Assembly (NCBI GenBank): GCA_028753945.1
Contig: JAPNXP010000013.1
Location: 2,604,001-2,668,000 of the forward strand
Source of the DNA: Hexactinellida sp. DTS-2022
Taxonomy: Eukaryota > Porifera > Hexactinellida
Direction: 5' to 3'
DNA: 64,000 nt
In this document: in pieces, positions 1 through 10,925 of the stretch
Position numbering within the stretch: the stretch's first letter is position 1
How the letters are laid out: the number at the start of each line of letters is the position of its first letter
Position numbers and translations under genes: made by a program
The notes under the pieces: model-generated
Seen by the model: only the letters and a program-made list of their open reading frames with translations
Databases searched by the model: none
What the model was told of the DNA's origin: nothing

Positions 1-1819
1 AGGAGTGAGAGTTTTTTTATCGGGAGAAAACTGTTTATATATTTTAACATTTTGAGGATAATTATCAGAACAAAGTACATGGACATAGAGACCGCATTTT
101 TCAACGTCGCAAATTACAGATTTGATAGTAAGATATAAATTCGTTGCTTGGGTAGATGCTAGGGGAACTAGGCGAACAATCGATGACCATTTTTTGTGCA
201 GACTTGACACCATAATTGCTAAAACCGTCCGTATAGGATCTTCTGTGTCCAAAGAAGGTGCAATAATTTTGCCTCCTTTATAAGTTATATCGGATTTGAC
301 ATGGACTTCATCTATTTGAATAATTACATTCTTTTGTTGAGTTGAGAATTCACAAGCCACGTTTTTCAAGAAAAGAAAGTATTCGCTCTGTAGTCCAATA
401 GGATGGTATAATCTCTCTAGTGTGTTAAAATGTGGAAGAGATAGACAGTCAAGAGACTGTAAATAATTATAGCATGCGCGAGAATAAATATGAGCCTTGA
501 GCGATAATATCTAAAATAAAAATAGAACTATAAAGTAAATTCAGAACTGGATGATCACTACCACAGTCAACTCCTCTATGCTGAAGCTCAAGGACCCCCC
601 CCCATTATTTTATTATATACAAAAGCATTTCAATATTTACGTGTATATCAAATTGGTTGAGAGCATTTTATTCAAAAATAGTTTTCGGCTCTTCGAGACA
701 ACTTCGATATAACCAGGTATTTCAGAATATCAGGCTTGGTTATAATAGGAGTTGAGTGTAGATGTAAAAAAATCAATAACAATGTCATAAGGAAGTAGTG
801 AATATACAATTATATAATGTTCAAAGTTTGCGGTAAACACGTGTTTATAATATATTTGTGTCAATTAAATCGTTAAAAAAACTAATTAATTGGCATACCT
901 GCGTTAGGATATTGTATCTTCGCCTATTCTTTGCGACTGTGGCATTCTCGATCTGACATAAAATAAATTGGAGTCGAGGGAGATAAGTAGAAACGCTAAC
1001 TTTCTCTTTTAACTCTGATTCTGTGTCATCAAGACTAAATTTCTCAATATTATCCATTGCCTTGATAATGTGCTTTTTCGCTGAATCAATGTGATGTTGC
1101 ACTATATCTGTGTGATGATCATCATTTAGGTATGAGTAACATTCACTGAGAAGGACTTCAATTTGGCGTACATCTGTCAAGCATTTGATGGATAGGGGGG
1201 TAGGTTGGTTATGGCAAAAAGCTTTGGTTCCCAAATGAGAATTAATTGTTAGGCTGGCTTGGATTGTGATCTTAGAATTTTCTATATGTGGAAGTATGAA
1301 ATGAACAAAATTATCACAGGTAGACCAAAGTAACCAGTTGTTGAGAGAAATGAGATTAAGCTTTTCCTTTAATACGTCTAAAGTATCTATACTAAACCTC
1401 TCCTGAGCAACTTCAGCAGTTTGCTGGCTCTCTTGAATTGCCTGAACAAAAAACTGAGCTTCTTTCGAGTCCATTTTCAAACGTTTACTCGACGTAGACG
1501 ATGAGGGTATTGAAAGATACTTAGGACATCCAGGTAAGATACAAGGAATGGCGCCTTTAAGAAGCACTGGTACCTTTCGAGGAATTTGTTGAATGGATCC
1601 ACTAGGCCCAGAAGGTACAGAATAAGAACGACAGATGTCTTCATCACGAAAATGCTTCTCACATACAAATGTGTTTGGGTGAATATCTTCTAGATATAGC
1701 GCACTAATCCATTTCTGTCTCAGTTCAGGCGGTTCATTGGGGAGTTTGAACACGGTTACGTGCACATCAGTCGAACTGTAGTTCCCTTTACAGGCAGGAG
1801 CTGAACATTTGTTAGGCAT
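1..1819 (-). CDS. THAP-domain P-like DNA transposase, 5' part (copy 1)
   Basis: N-terminal part of a P-superfamily (THAP9-like) transposase that runs off the left edge. Exon 1 is 1819-899: a THAP zinc finger in residues 1-90, with the Cys pair in CSAPAC and the Cys-x2-His in CEKHF, then a helical linker ending RRRYNILTQ. A phase-0 intron (898-511, GTATGC...TTTTAG) follows. Exon 2 (510-1) stays open for 170 codons and holds the RNase H-like Asp motif QIDEVHVKSD and the second Asp motif CSDNYPQN. The start ATG at 1819 is followed at once by the THAP Cys motif MPNKCSAPAC. No stop or frameshift is visible, unlike the relatives at 46.3, 53.3 and 58.2 kb. THAP binds the element ends; the core cuts and joins DNA in the nucleus. 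The C-terminal third, with the catalytic Glu, lies outside the window, so activity cannot be judged. Family assignment is firm. Confidence 0.88.
511..898 (-). other. spliceosomal intron of the THAP transposase, copy 1
   Basis: GT at 898-897 follows the Gln codon that ends RRRYNILTQ; AG at 512-511 precedes the exon that begins ILSLKAH. Joining the exons keeps frame (phase 0). The homologous protein at 49.15 kb reads RRRYNILTQ straight into MALKAH with no intervening DNA, so the segment is absent there. This supports an intron, or a precise insertion, in copy 1. Confidence 0.75.
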
Positions 1820-2438
1820 AGAAGTATGCTAATTACAGATGATTGAAGATAAGATATAAATCAGTAACACTAATTCAATAAAAACAAATAAATGTCTAGC
1901 AATTTCACTTCTACTACGTAAATTAAATCCAATACAGTATAAACAATTCTAAGTATTAGTATTTCAAGCTACTAGAGTTATTAATACTAATGGGTAGATA
2001 TTAAATATAAATTACATAACTTTCTTGTGGTTTGATAATAAAATGGCCTTCGAACTTATCCCTGGTTGGGTTATCAAGGTCAATGGTTAATCCTTATATT
2101 GAGTCATCTATGGTATTATTTTCTTAGATACATGAATCATTACATATCCATCAAACAACTTTTTTCAAGCTTTATTCTTGCTAAGTCGTCAATGATATCC
2201 GTGCGAAGACTGCATGTCTAACTAGTTAAACTTAAATTACGTACTATACATAATAAGTTGCCACTTCGAGACATAATTATTAAACATTCAGGTCACATTA
2301 TTAATTGACGAAATGTCAAACCAGTCAAAGTTTCTAAACTAAAAGTATCATTAAATAATTTAGATGTATTAAAATCAATCTAACTTCAATTACAAGGTAA
2401 TATTTTGTTTAGAAATAGGTTCTCAACATTAGTAGTCC
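1820..2438. other. AT-rich stretch without recognisable gene
   Basis: Upstream flank of the transposase on its minus strand. It should hold the promoter and right inverted end of that element, but I could not find the CATAGCC-type P-like terminus seen at 46.3 and 53.3 kb. No coding similarity seen. Confidence 0.5.
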
Positions 2439-3052
2439 CTGTCACGCCAAAATTGGTCAGGGTCAAAAGTGGTCCGGCCGGACCAATTTTGACTGCCAAA
2501 AATGGTCCGGGACCAATTTTGGCTGGAGATAAATGGTCCGGTCGGACTAGTTTTCGTCGCCAAAAATGGTCCGACCGGACCGGTTTTGGTCGCCAAAGGC
2601 GGTCCCCATTGGCCAAAGGTGGTCCCCGCCGGACAGCCATTCCAAGACAATAATTAAAGAGCTTTTTATCATTCATCAACACAAGAATAGATAGAAGATG
2701 CAAATGTTTTCACAATAGTCAATAATACACAATTACTAAGTTGATTCTTTACACCGTAACTCCATATATCACAATTACAAAACCAATTCTTTTCACTATT
2801 ATTCATGCCTTAATACCTACAAGCGACTCCTTTTTCCCCTGAACCATAGTAGACAATTAGAAAAAGATACATTTTCAATTTAATAATTGATTGTCCTATA
2901 CAATTTCGCACTAGTGGGCGGTCTGTTATAGCAACTATAGTGCGATCTAACAAAAAGTTAGGCCGGACCTATTTTAGCAAGCTAGGACCATTTATAGCAG
3001 GCCAAAATTGGTCCCGGACCAGTTTTGGCCCGGACCAATTTTTTCGTGACAG
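2439..3052. mobile_element. non-autonomous inverted-repeat element with GGTCC motif arrays
   Basis: Ends are inverted: CTGTCACG plus CCAAAATTGGTC on the left; the reverse of the right end begins CTGTCACGAAAAAATTGG. Both inner flanks carry many GGTCCGGNC/GGACC units, e.g. 2457-2630 and 2960-3040. A 3-bp tcc flanks both sides (2436-2438 and 3053-3055), too short to prove a target duplication. No transposase. The open frames over the left array are artefacts of the repeat. Confidence 0.65.
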
Positions 3053-3417
3053 TCCGACAGTGTAGAACTTCAAAGAACACAACAGATATTTTAAAAGGTA
3101 AAATACTTATTACAAATATATGTTCATTGAAAAAGAGTGTTTTAAACAACTTAGCGGGAGTGAACGATGAATAAATAAAGGATGTATGAAGTACAATCAT
3201 ATCAATGTTATAAAAACGTACCTATATTGAATTTGGTTGCCTTATAAATAATAGAAAATTCCATGCATCAATATCAATTTATAATTTAAAATTAGTAACA
3301 CTATATCCGATGATAACGGACACAAAATAAATATTGGCATACTTGCTTGACACGATGAGTCCATCTGCCCAATACATGAAGCCTCATTTTTAATAATTTC
3401 TCTAAAAATTCACCTAA

Positions 3418-3552
3418 ACGCCCCGAAGCCGCTAAAAGCGCTGGGCCCCCAAATGCGCGGGGCCCTAGGCCATGGCCTACTTGGCATATGCGGTAATCAG
3501 GCCCTGGGTGGGCCCCCCAGAACTGTGGGGCCCTAAGCCATGGCTTATTTGG
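3418..3552. repeat. GC-rich tandem duplication, about 68-bp unit
   Basis: Two imperfect units share the order GGGCCC, GGGGCCCTA, CCATGGC and TTGGC, at roughly 3443-3507 and 3508-3572. It is strikingly GC-rich against the AT-rich surroundings. It probably belongs to the hAT fragment that ends near 3648. Confidence 0.5.
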
Positions 3553-3599
3553 CTTAGTGGTTAATCCGGCTCTGCTTGTAGTACGTAATTCTCAAATAT

Positions 3600-3648
3600 G
3601 TTGGAGGGCTGGATTGTGGCCCGCGGGCCGTAGGTTGGGCAAGCCTGA
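3600..3648. mobile_element. solo terminal fragment of a hAT-like element
   Basis: Read on the minus strand it begins CAGGCTTGCCCAACCTACGG, followed by CCCGCGGGCC. CAGG-type starts of this kind are typical of hAT ends. I found no matching left end or 8-bp duplication, so this is one surviving end. Confidence 0.4.
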
Positions 3649-3649
3649 T

Positions 3650-4440
3650 ATACATACAGTATAAAGGTTTGTGTTTAATAGTATAGAAACACACACCCAG
3701 GTATGTATTTAATAGTTATAGATGTGCAGTGTAGGTGGCACCGTGACAGCTAGATGCGTGTTTATTGGGAAATTGGTTTGAGAGTTATCAAATAAATATG
3801 ACGATATTTATTTCCCCGGTAAATGGGAGGGGCAACAAGTGAAAATGGGGAGGGAGACAAAAGCGAAATGCCACTTGGTGACAATCCTGACAAGTTTACC
3901 CCGTTTTCAGTCCTAAATATTTGTATCATCCAGTTATTCAATTCGATGTGCTTCGAATTTAGATTTCATGAATTTACAGTTGGAAGTTCCTTAATTTTGG
4001 GGAAATCTCGCCCTGAAGTCACTATTATGTGTTCATTATAAATAATATATAATTTATATTAATTTAATTAGTAAATTAAATAAATTACTAATTTGATTAT
4101 ATATATTTAATGATTGGGTAAATATAATCGTAAGAACTATTAATTTGTATACGAATCCGGATTCCGTAATTATCATCCTGTTGCAAACGAATCCCGAGCC
4201 AGCTAAATCGAGAAAATCCGGCCGTTCCAGGATCCAGTGCATCCCTAATGCAAGAGACATTTGTGTTTTCTCATTTTGTATTAATTTTTCTAATTATCGA
4301 GATTGATCGAGAGCTTGTTATCTCTGACACCATGATAATTGAACTGTATCAAAAAGCTGAAACTTTGTATAAGTAATACAATTTATTTACAATCCTGGTG
4401 CAAATATTCTAAGCTCACTATCTCGATAATAAAAATAATA
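3650..4440. other. no recognisable gene
   Basis: AT-rich. Short open frames (3823-4041 plus, 4054-4260 minus) show no family signature and no support. Confidence 0.5.
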
Positions 4441-4441
4441 T

Positions 4442-4570
4442 AAAAAAATCCAAAATTGCAGCTTGTGCCGACAGCATGCTCCTTTGGAGGCACTATCAAT
4501 AAACAACCAACAAAATATTGTGCCACCAAAGGAACATGCGTCGGCACAGGCTGCAATTTTGGATTTTTTT
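4442..4570. mobile_element. palindromic MITE (CTGTGCCGAC family), full copy 1
   Basis: A near-perfect inverted repeat of about 52 bp per arm around a short loop. The left arm starts AAAAAAATCCAAAATTGCAG; the right arm ends with its complement. Closely similar full copies lie at 39074-39196 and 39881-40009, and half copies at 8005-8033 and 8563-8599. It could fold into one long hairpin. No coding capacity. Confidence 0.8.
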
Positions 4571-6420
4571 ATTTTCAACTATATACATAGATCCGTTATG
4601 AGAATACTGTAAAAATTTAATAGAATAATATTATACATATATCCAAAAACCAAAATATTTTTAGGCAATTTTTTCTCAAAAATTTTTGAATGTGAATCTA
4701 TTATCAAAATGTTAAAAATGTTCGTATAAAGTTGTTTTCAATAGCTATACATGAATTTACCAATTATACATGGCCTAGGACACAATACTTTGACATTATG
4801 CAATCGTATTTACTCACTTTATCGGAATTAAAAGATTATCATAAGAACTACCGCTTATGGACCTCAAGGGAATGACCACAACAAAATTATTAATTAATTG
4901 AGAATTGATTATTGTCCATTTTCTTCGAGAATTAGAAATTTAGACAATTAATATCGCTATCTATCTACGTACTAGGAAAAAAGATTATAGCTGAGGCTGG
5001 TGTAGAGTTACATAAAATGTTACAACTTCCAGTATTATCAGTAAACAGTAAATAAAAACGTGGCACTGGTTATAGTTCGTTCTACCTAATATTGGAAGTG
5101 AATTCTATTTTCTCTTGCCCCTTCGATATTTATATTCGAAATATGAATAAAACACTAGCAAATGAAGAAAATACTTGCTGTATACTACTTTCTCTAACTT
5201 CCATTCCAACTTTCCAGTATTTCCCATCACGGCATCACCGCATAATATATTTTATTTTTAAAATTTTATTTTAAATGTATCAATTAATGTAGTATTTTTG
5301 GGTAATACTTTTTAAAGCTGAGTCTTATTAAGTAGTATAATCAGGATTTTCTAAAGGATTAGTTGTATTGAGTAGCATGGGCGGTTAATCGGTTAACCAT
5401 GTCGGGAAATCGAATCGAAACCGGAGCCTAAGAACGGTTAATGTTCTTATAACCGGCGTTCTTATATCCAGCATCTACTATATAAGTTATAAAGAAATAC
5501 AGATTCATTGGAATACAAGGAGCTGGATTTATTTGCCTTACTTGGAAGTCAAGTTAGTGGACACTCAGTGTCACTCACCAACAGTGGCGTCGAACTTTCC
5601 ATTTTTCGGAAAATCATCCCGGGACGAGTTATAATTTTTAAAAATTTCACCTAGTATAAAACTTGTTTTCCGAAAAGTTGTTTACCTATAATATTGTGTA
5701 ACTTTTTTCCAAAAAGTCTGTTTTATGTTGATGAAAATTACTCGCTAAATCGCTATCTATTCTGACACAACACATACATTGCATTCTTTAACTTTAACGG
5801 TTCGAATTAAGTTCGGCCGAACCAAAATAGCATAGTTCTTGATGAACTAAATAATAAATAGGTAAATATAGGTTCATCCGAATCAAATAGGTTCGTGCTG
5901 AACTAGGCGCAAAAAAACTTTCCCGCGGGTAAATTTCGACTGTCACCGATTTTGTTAATTAATTACCTTCCGAACAGAGATGATATGGATCGATTTATAA
6001 TTTTTAGTTCAGCCGAACCAATTTGTTGGGTTCCACTCGAATTAACTTCGTCTAAATATGTTCACCCGAACCAAATAGGTTCGTGTCAAACAAACGTATG
6101 AAACTTTTCCAGCGATTTTCGCAGTGGGTCCAAACATGCAGTAAATTTGCTCAAACGAGTTTAGAAACAATAAAAAATAGCAATCCATGATAGATACATC
6201 CAAATTATCACGAAACACCACCAAAAATCACCGAATTTCGGCAGATTTATGCCGGGGCGAAACAGTGGCCGCCCGGCATGATTCTTTCATGCCGGGGCAC
6301 GCCCCGTCCGCCCTGGCATGTTTGACGCCTATGCTCACCAACAGAATATCTTCAGAATTCTCAAATGAATTCTGGTCAGATTTTGGCAACCGATGTACAA
6401 TTAGTGGATGATTCGTGCTA
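4571..6420 (+). repeat. dispersed repeat, copy A (paralog of 16.13-20.08 kb)
   Basis: It aligns block by block with 16130-16302 and 18918-20080: the stretch ending ACATGGCCTAGGAC; the block starting CTACGTACTAGGAAAAAAG; GGTTAATCGGTTAACCATGT; and the tail TACAATTAGTG. Copy A lacks the 2.6 kb hAT of copy B and so shows that hAT's empty site (near 4770). Copy A carries its own hAT MITE (5582-6333), which copy B lacks. No long open frame; class unknown. Confidence 0.75.
5582..6333. mobile_element. hAT-type MITE with 8-bp TSD ctcaccaa
   Basis: Left end CAGTGGCGTCGAAC, right end (reversed) CATAGGCGTCAAAC. A perfect 8-bp duplication ctcaccaa lies at 5574-5581 and 6334-6341. Inside are repeated GGTTCG/CGAACC words on both sides. 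Copy B of the host repeat (about 20003-20020) has the site without the insert. No transposase. Confidence 0.85.
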
Positions 6421-6424
6421 ATTA

Positions 6425-7570
6425 TCATTTAAATCAATATAATTATCGCGAGTTGAAACAATAGTGAAAGATTTAACAAGTTAAACCAATAAATTTATCA
6501 CAAGTTGAAACAATAGAATTTTATTTAACAGTTTTACTGAATCTGAAGTGTGAGGAAATACAGGAGATTGGCACCCCAATTATGGCACAAACATAGGCCA
6601 AATTGAACATTTTCGATTTGCCTAAAGGTGTAGAATTTAATTCACTATCCAAATATGTAAATTTAATCAAGCTCACTATTTATTATTTCATGTTATGACC
6701 AGGCTTGTCAAAAGGTCCCGCATTGTCAGGTCAGGTCAGGTCATTGTGGAAAAAAATCATACAGGTCAGGTCAGGTCAAGTCTTTCACATTCTCAGGTCA
6801 ATTTCAGGTCATTTCAGGTCACTGCATGAGGAATTATAGCAATGCCTAATAGCTTTATATATTATATTTTTATAGTACTACTAGGTACTAGTGCTAGTCT
6901 ACTATATAATATTTATATACTACTAGTAATAGTGGGGTTTATACAATATAAAGCATCAATTTATTAATTGATGTTGCGTTGATCAGCATTTCCCCCGACC
7001 TTTTGCGATGCGCTCATAATTTGCTTGTAGAGACCCTTTAAGGGCGAGATATCAATACTTAAGCGAGTCATTATATGCAAAAAATTACTCCATTCTGAAA
7101 TTAAAGCACGTTAAATGGCATGGCGCGTTTAACGCGCTATGTGTGAAAAGTGGCGTTGATATATCTGACAAATTGAATCCAACTGAGTTGACCCTTTGAT
7201 AGACTAGGTCAGGTCAGGTCAGGTCAGGTCAGGTTATGACCTGACCTTTTGACAAATCTGGTTATGACCCATAATTAGATTAAAATGGTGCTAAAATTAT
7301 TTGATCAAAAATCGTAACCCAAGGTGCAAATTAGACGGTTATACCGCACCTACATGCCAAGTTTCAGCCCTCAATGTATACAAGTGTGGTCAGGGCACCT
7401 GCTACGGAGAAATAATATAAATAAAGGCAGTGAGATTAGAACTGGGCCACTATACTATAGTAAATTCGGCACAGTAAAAATGTTCTGTGGAGAGGATATG
7501 GAAGTATAATAATAATATACCAAAGCACTAAGATTAGAACTGGGCCACTATTATATAGTACAGCTACAGT
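6425..7570 (+). repeat. dispersed repeat R1, first copy, split by a hAT MITE
   Basis: Recurring blocks include AATATAATTATCGC with AAGTTGAAACAATAG, GTGCAAATTAGACGGT, CACCTACATGCCAAGTTTCA and AGATTAGAACTGGGCCACTA. The same blocks recur at 8310-8560 and 9240-9815, and on the minus strand at 37.9-38.4 and 39.2-39.7 kb. No protein of known type; probably non-autonomous. Confidence 0.7.
6700..7260. mobile_element. hAT MITE, AGGTC family, 8-bp TSD gttatgac
   Basis: Left end CAGGCTTGTCAAAAGGTC; right end (reversed) CAGATTTGTCAAAAGGTC. A perfect duplication gttatgac lies at 6692-6699 and 7261-7268. Arrays of AGGTC sit inside both ends (6717-6830 and 7207-7235). The second family member is at 10988-11198. 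Inserted in repeat R1. Confidence 0.9.
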
Positions 7571-7690
7571 AATACCTCGTTTTACGCGGTTTTTTTTTAC
7601 GTGTTTTCGTTTTACGCGGAACAATTTTTTATGACCAAAACTTTTTTTACGCGATCCTCAACTCGTTTTACGCGGTTTATCTATGATTTT
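7571..7690. mobile_element. single end of a pogo/Tc1-like element
   Basis: TA followed by CAGTAATACCTCGTTTTACG, then further GTTTTACGCG units. CAGT plus a coding-strand-like CTCG motif after TA is common in pogo/Tc1-mariner ends. No mate with the opposite orientation was found nearby. Confidence 0.45.
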
Positions 7691-8004
7691 CATACAATTA
7701 ATTCCCTTTTTTATGGATATTTTCGATAATTTTTAAGATTTAGTGGTAACAAAGCGGTTCTACATTTCCAAAAAACAAAAATGATGATTTAGAGATAGTA
7801 GATAGTTAGGGATATGTATTTGTCGTATAGTAAGTTCATCCAAATATATTATTGGTCAAATGAATACATATTTGCTTCAATATTCACACTAGAGATACCC
7901 GGTTGTGGGAGGTACCCGAAGGTGTAGGGTTGCGGTGTGAAGGGAATTTTAATTCCCTTCACAACACAATTCCCTTTCTGTGGGAATTCCCAAAGGGAAA
8001 TACT

Positions 8005-8033
8005 TTCGGCACAGGCTGCAATTTTGGATTTTT
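8005..8033. repeat. half copy of the CTGTGCCGAC palindromic MITE
   Basis: Contains GGCACAGGCTGCAATTTTGG only; the opposite arm is missing. A second half copy is at 8563-8599. Both sit at the same place in repeat R1 where full palindromes sit at 39 kb. Confidence 0.7.
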
Positions 8034-8762
8034 CGACATGTCATGAACGCTTCAAGGTGTTTACATCCATATCAAGTGATCACGGCCAAAGGAACGATTG
8101 TTAAATTTCAAGCTTCTTTTAGCTTAAACCATCTTTTGTTTAATGCCATTCATTTGTAATGTGTTGCTAATAGATTATATAAATAGTTAATTATTTTAGC
8201 AATGTTATCCAAGGTGAGTTGAGTTATGTCAAGAAATTCCTTATTTTATTATATTTGCTTTAATCCACTGTATAGTAATAGTACTGCAATTAAATAGAAG
8301 CCAGCTCGAACACAAGTTAAATCAATATAATTATCGCAAGTTGAAACAATAGAGTACGATTTAATACTTTCCATTGAACTCAAGTGTTAGTAAACAAAGG
8401 CAGTTTGCAACTCAATTTGGCACAAACGAAACCCAATTTAAATATTCGTGCACTGTGAAAAGGTGTAGAATTAAATTCTCTATCTAATCCATATATAAAT
8501 CGAATTTTCGCGCAATTTTTATTGCCCCTTTTCTAACATTAAACTGGTGTAAATATGTAATCAAAAAGGAACATGCTGTCGGCACAGGCTGCATTTTGGC
8601 CAAGTCATCAACGCCTCAAGGCGTCAAGAACCATTTGTTAATTGGTCCGAGTCACAAAGAACGGTAGATAAATTTGAAGTTTGTTTCCATAATAAACCAT
8701 CTTGAGTTTAATGCCATTCATTCATTATATTGATAATAAATTATATTATGAGAATGCTTATA

Positions 8763-8937
8763 CAGTGGAAGCCGCTTAATCGGGAGACGGTTAATCGGGA
8801 AATTCGGTTATTCGGGACGAGGCTTTGGAAACCAATTCGTATCAAATAGTATAAAGTATATCGGTTAATCGGGAGAACCGGATAAACGGGACTAAGATTC
8901 CTACTCCCGAGGCGTCCCGATTAAGCGGCTTCCACTG
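8763..8937. mobile_element. pogo/Tc1-type MITE with TA duplication
   Basis: Inverted ends CAGTGGAAGCCGCTTAATCG (left; right is its complement) with TA at 8761-8762 and 8938-8939. Inner TTAATCGGGA words repeat. The inverted R1 copy at 39.7 kb lacks it. Confidence 0.85.
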
Positions 8938-8940
8938 TAT

Positions 8941-9093
8941 AGAGCTGAGCTCTAGTAGAGTTCAGATTTTTTCCCATACTAAAAGCCCAGGCTTACTTTC
9001 TAAAGATCAATTTCAAAGCTTGGGAAAAACTGACCTTTCTCAGTGCCTGAATACACATACTGAAAAACTGAACTCTACTAGAGCTGAGCTCTA
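8941..9093. mobile_element. short palindromic MITE abutting the previous one
   Basis: A perfect 25-bp inverted repeat begins AGAGCTGAGCTCTAGTAGAG (8941-8965) and ends with its complement at 9068-9092. TA dinucleotides flank it. It is absent from the R1 copy at 39.7 kb. Confidence 0.7.
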
Positions 9094-9680
9094 TATAAGT
9101 AATTTCTTATATTATTAATTATTTATTTTATCCACGGTTGAGTTGAATTAAGTCAACAAATTCCATATTTAATTTAATTTGTTTTAATTCATTAAATAGT
9201 AATACTACAATTAAATAGAAGCCAGCTGGCATATATAAGTTAAATCAATATGATTATCGCAAGTTGAAGCAATATTGAAAGATTTAACAAGTTAAATCAA
9301 TATAATTATAACAAGTTGAAACAATTGAATTAAATTTCACAGTTTTACAGAAATTGAAGTGTGAGTAAACAAAGAAATTTCAACCCCTATTTATGGCAGA
9401 AATTAAACCCTTTATTGAAAATTTTCTTCTCCAATCAGACGCAGAATTTTATGGTGAATCCAAATGTGAAATAAAATTTTGGGGTTTAGTAAAACATTTT
9501 TTGAGTTATGGACCAGACAAATTTTGAAAGGTGTTAAAGATGTGTCAAAAATTTGTTAATACAAAATCGTAACCCCAGGTGCAAATTAGACGGTCCCATC
9601 GCACCTACATGCCAAGTTTCAGCCCTCTATGTATATAGATGTGCCCAGGGCACCGTCTACGGAGAAAGAATAATAATAAT

Positions 9681-9812
9681 AATATACAATAAAGGCAGTA
9701 AGATTAGAACTGGGCCACTATACTATAGTATAGTCGGCACAGTAATAATATACAATAAAGGCAGTAAGATTAGAACTGGGCCACTATACTATAGTATAGT
9801 CGGCACAGTAAA
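9681..9812 (+). repeat. 66-bp tandem duplication
   Basis: Two near-identical 66-bp units carrying AAAGGCAGTAAGATTAGAAC and the palindrome ACTATACTATAGTATAGT. Diverged units occur at 7430-7570 and, reversed, at 37928-37980. Confidence 0.8.
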
Positions 9813-9864
9813 AATAATACAGTATATCACAAATGATCAGATTTTCTCATTGATTTTATGTTAA

Positions 9865-10925
9865 ACTAATAATTCAGAGATTTGTAAACTTTTGAATAGT
9901 ATAAAGGACTGGTAACATCCGATTATAGAAATAAGAGGGATGGCCAGGAAAATAATGGTGTATTCAAATACTTCTTTCGCAGAGTACAAATATGAGAATT
10001 GACCAATTTTCTATCTTGATTATCCTGTAGTTTAGAGATTTATATCACTCTAAGATTATTCCAAATAATTAATTAAACTTCATAAATTTGACTGTAAATA
10101 TATGTTAGTGAAAAATATTGATCAAGTATTTATAGTTACTCACTAAATTAATGACATTATGTCAGAGTTGTTGCAAGATAGATTTATCCACGGTTGCTTA
10201 GGGCACATAACAACATAAAAAATGGGTCTTAAACTTTGAGGTTATGATGGCATTGACAAAAACATGTTTACAATTATATGCATTCGATATTTCCACACAA
10301 CATGTACATAAAATTACTGACACATCACACTTTATATTCATGCTAAAACTAGAATAACTATTAAATAAAATAGGTTAGAAGGAAAATTCGAGGAGACGAC
10401 TTTCCAGGCAACATTTACGTATACAGTCCCCTACCAAAGGTACACGTACTCCAAAAAATTCCCATAGGAAATAGCTATATAGTGTGTCTAGAAAAATGAA
10501 CATTGTATTCGTAATATATGGGATATTGCAATTTTGATGCCAGATTCTTATTCTACGCATTCGATATATCCATTTCAGATGCCTTTACCTCTGAAAGCTA
10601 GTGATTAGGTTGGAAATTACCATCCTTTGCCACTATGTGCCACTTGTTCCCACCTTATACCATGTTGGCAATTGGAAGAATGGTACATGCTTCCACCGCA
10701 AGATAATTTCCAAACAAATCAATATGTTATTCAGATGAAAGCATCTACAAAGGTTAATTCGGATTCGTTGAACACGATTCTGCAATTAAAATGACCACAT
10801 CTCATATGATTTGAAAGCATTAGCACATAATATTAGACTTATATACATAGTACTACTATTTCCAATGGGAATTTTGGGTGTACGAATAATTTTGGTAGGG
10901 GTGTATATCGGGGACAGAAGAAGTT
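9865..10925. other. no recognisable gene
   Basis: AT-rich DNA with short unsupported frames only, such as 10375-10560 minus. Confidence 0.45.

Larger units (their letters stand above)
8599..9683 (+). repeat. dispersed repeat R1, long copy (inverted partner at 39.2-39.9 kb)
   Basis: Runs from CCAAGTCATCAACGCC to CTACGGAGAAAGAATAATAA. It matches the reverse complement of about 39220-39880 along its length, apart from two extra MITEs here (8763-8937 and 8941-9093). The copy at 39.7 kb thus shows the empty site. Confidence 0.75.

Noticed and set aside
2386-2703. Overlapping open frames on both strands (105, 82 and 73 codons)
   Set aside because: All read through the GGTCC motif array of a MITE; repetitive sequence without stops opens every frame.
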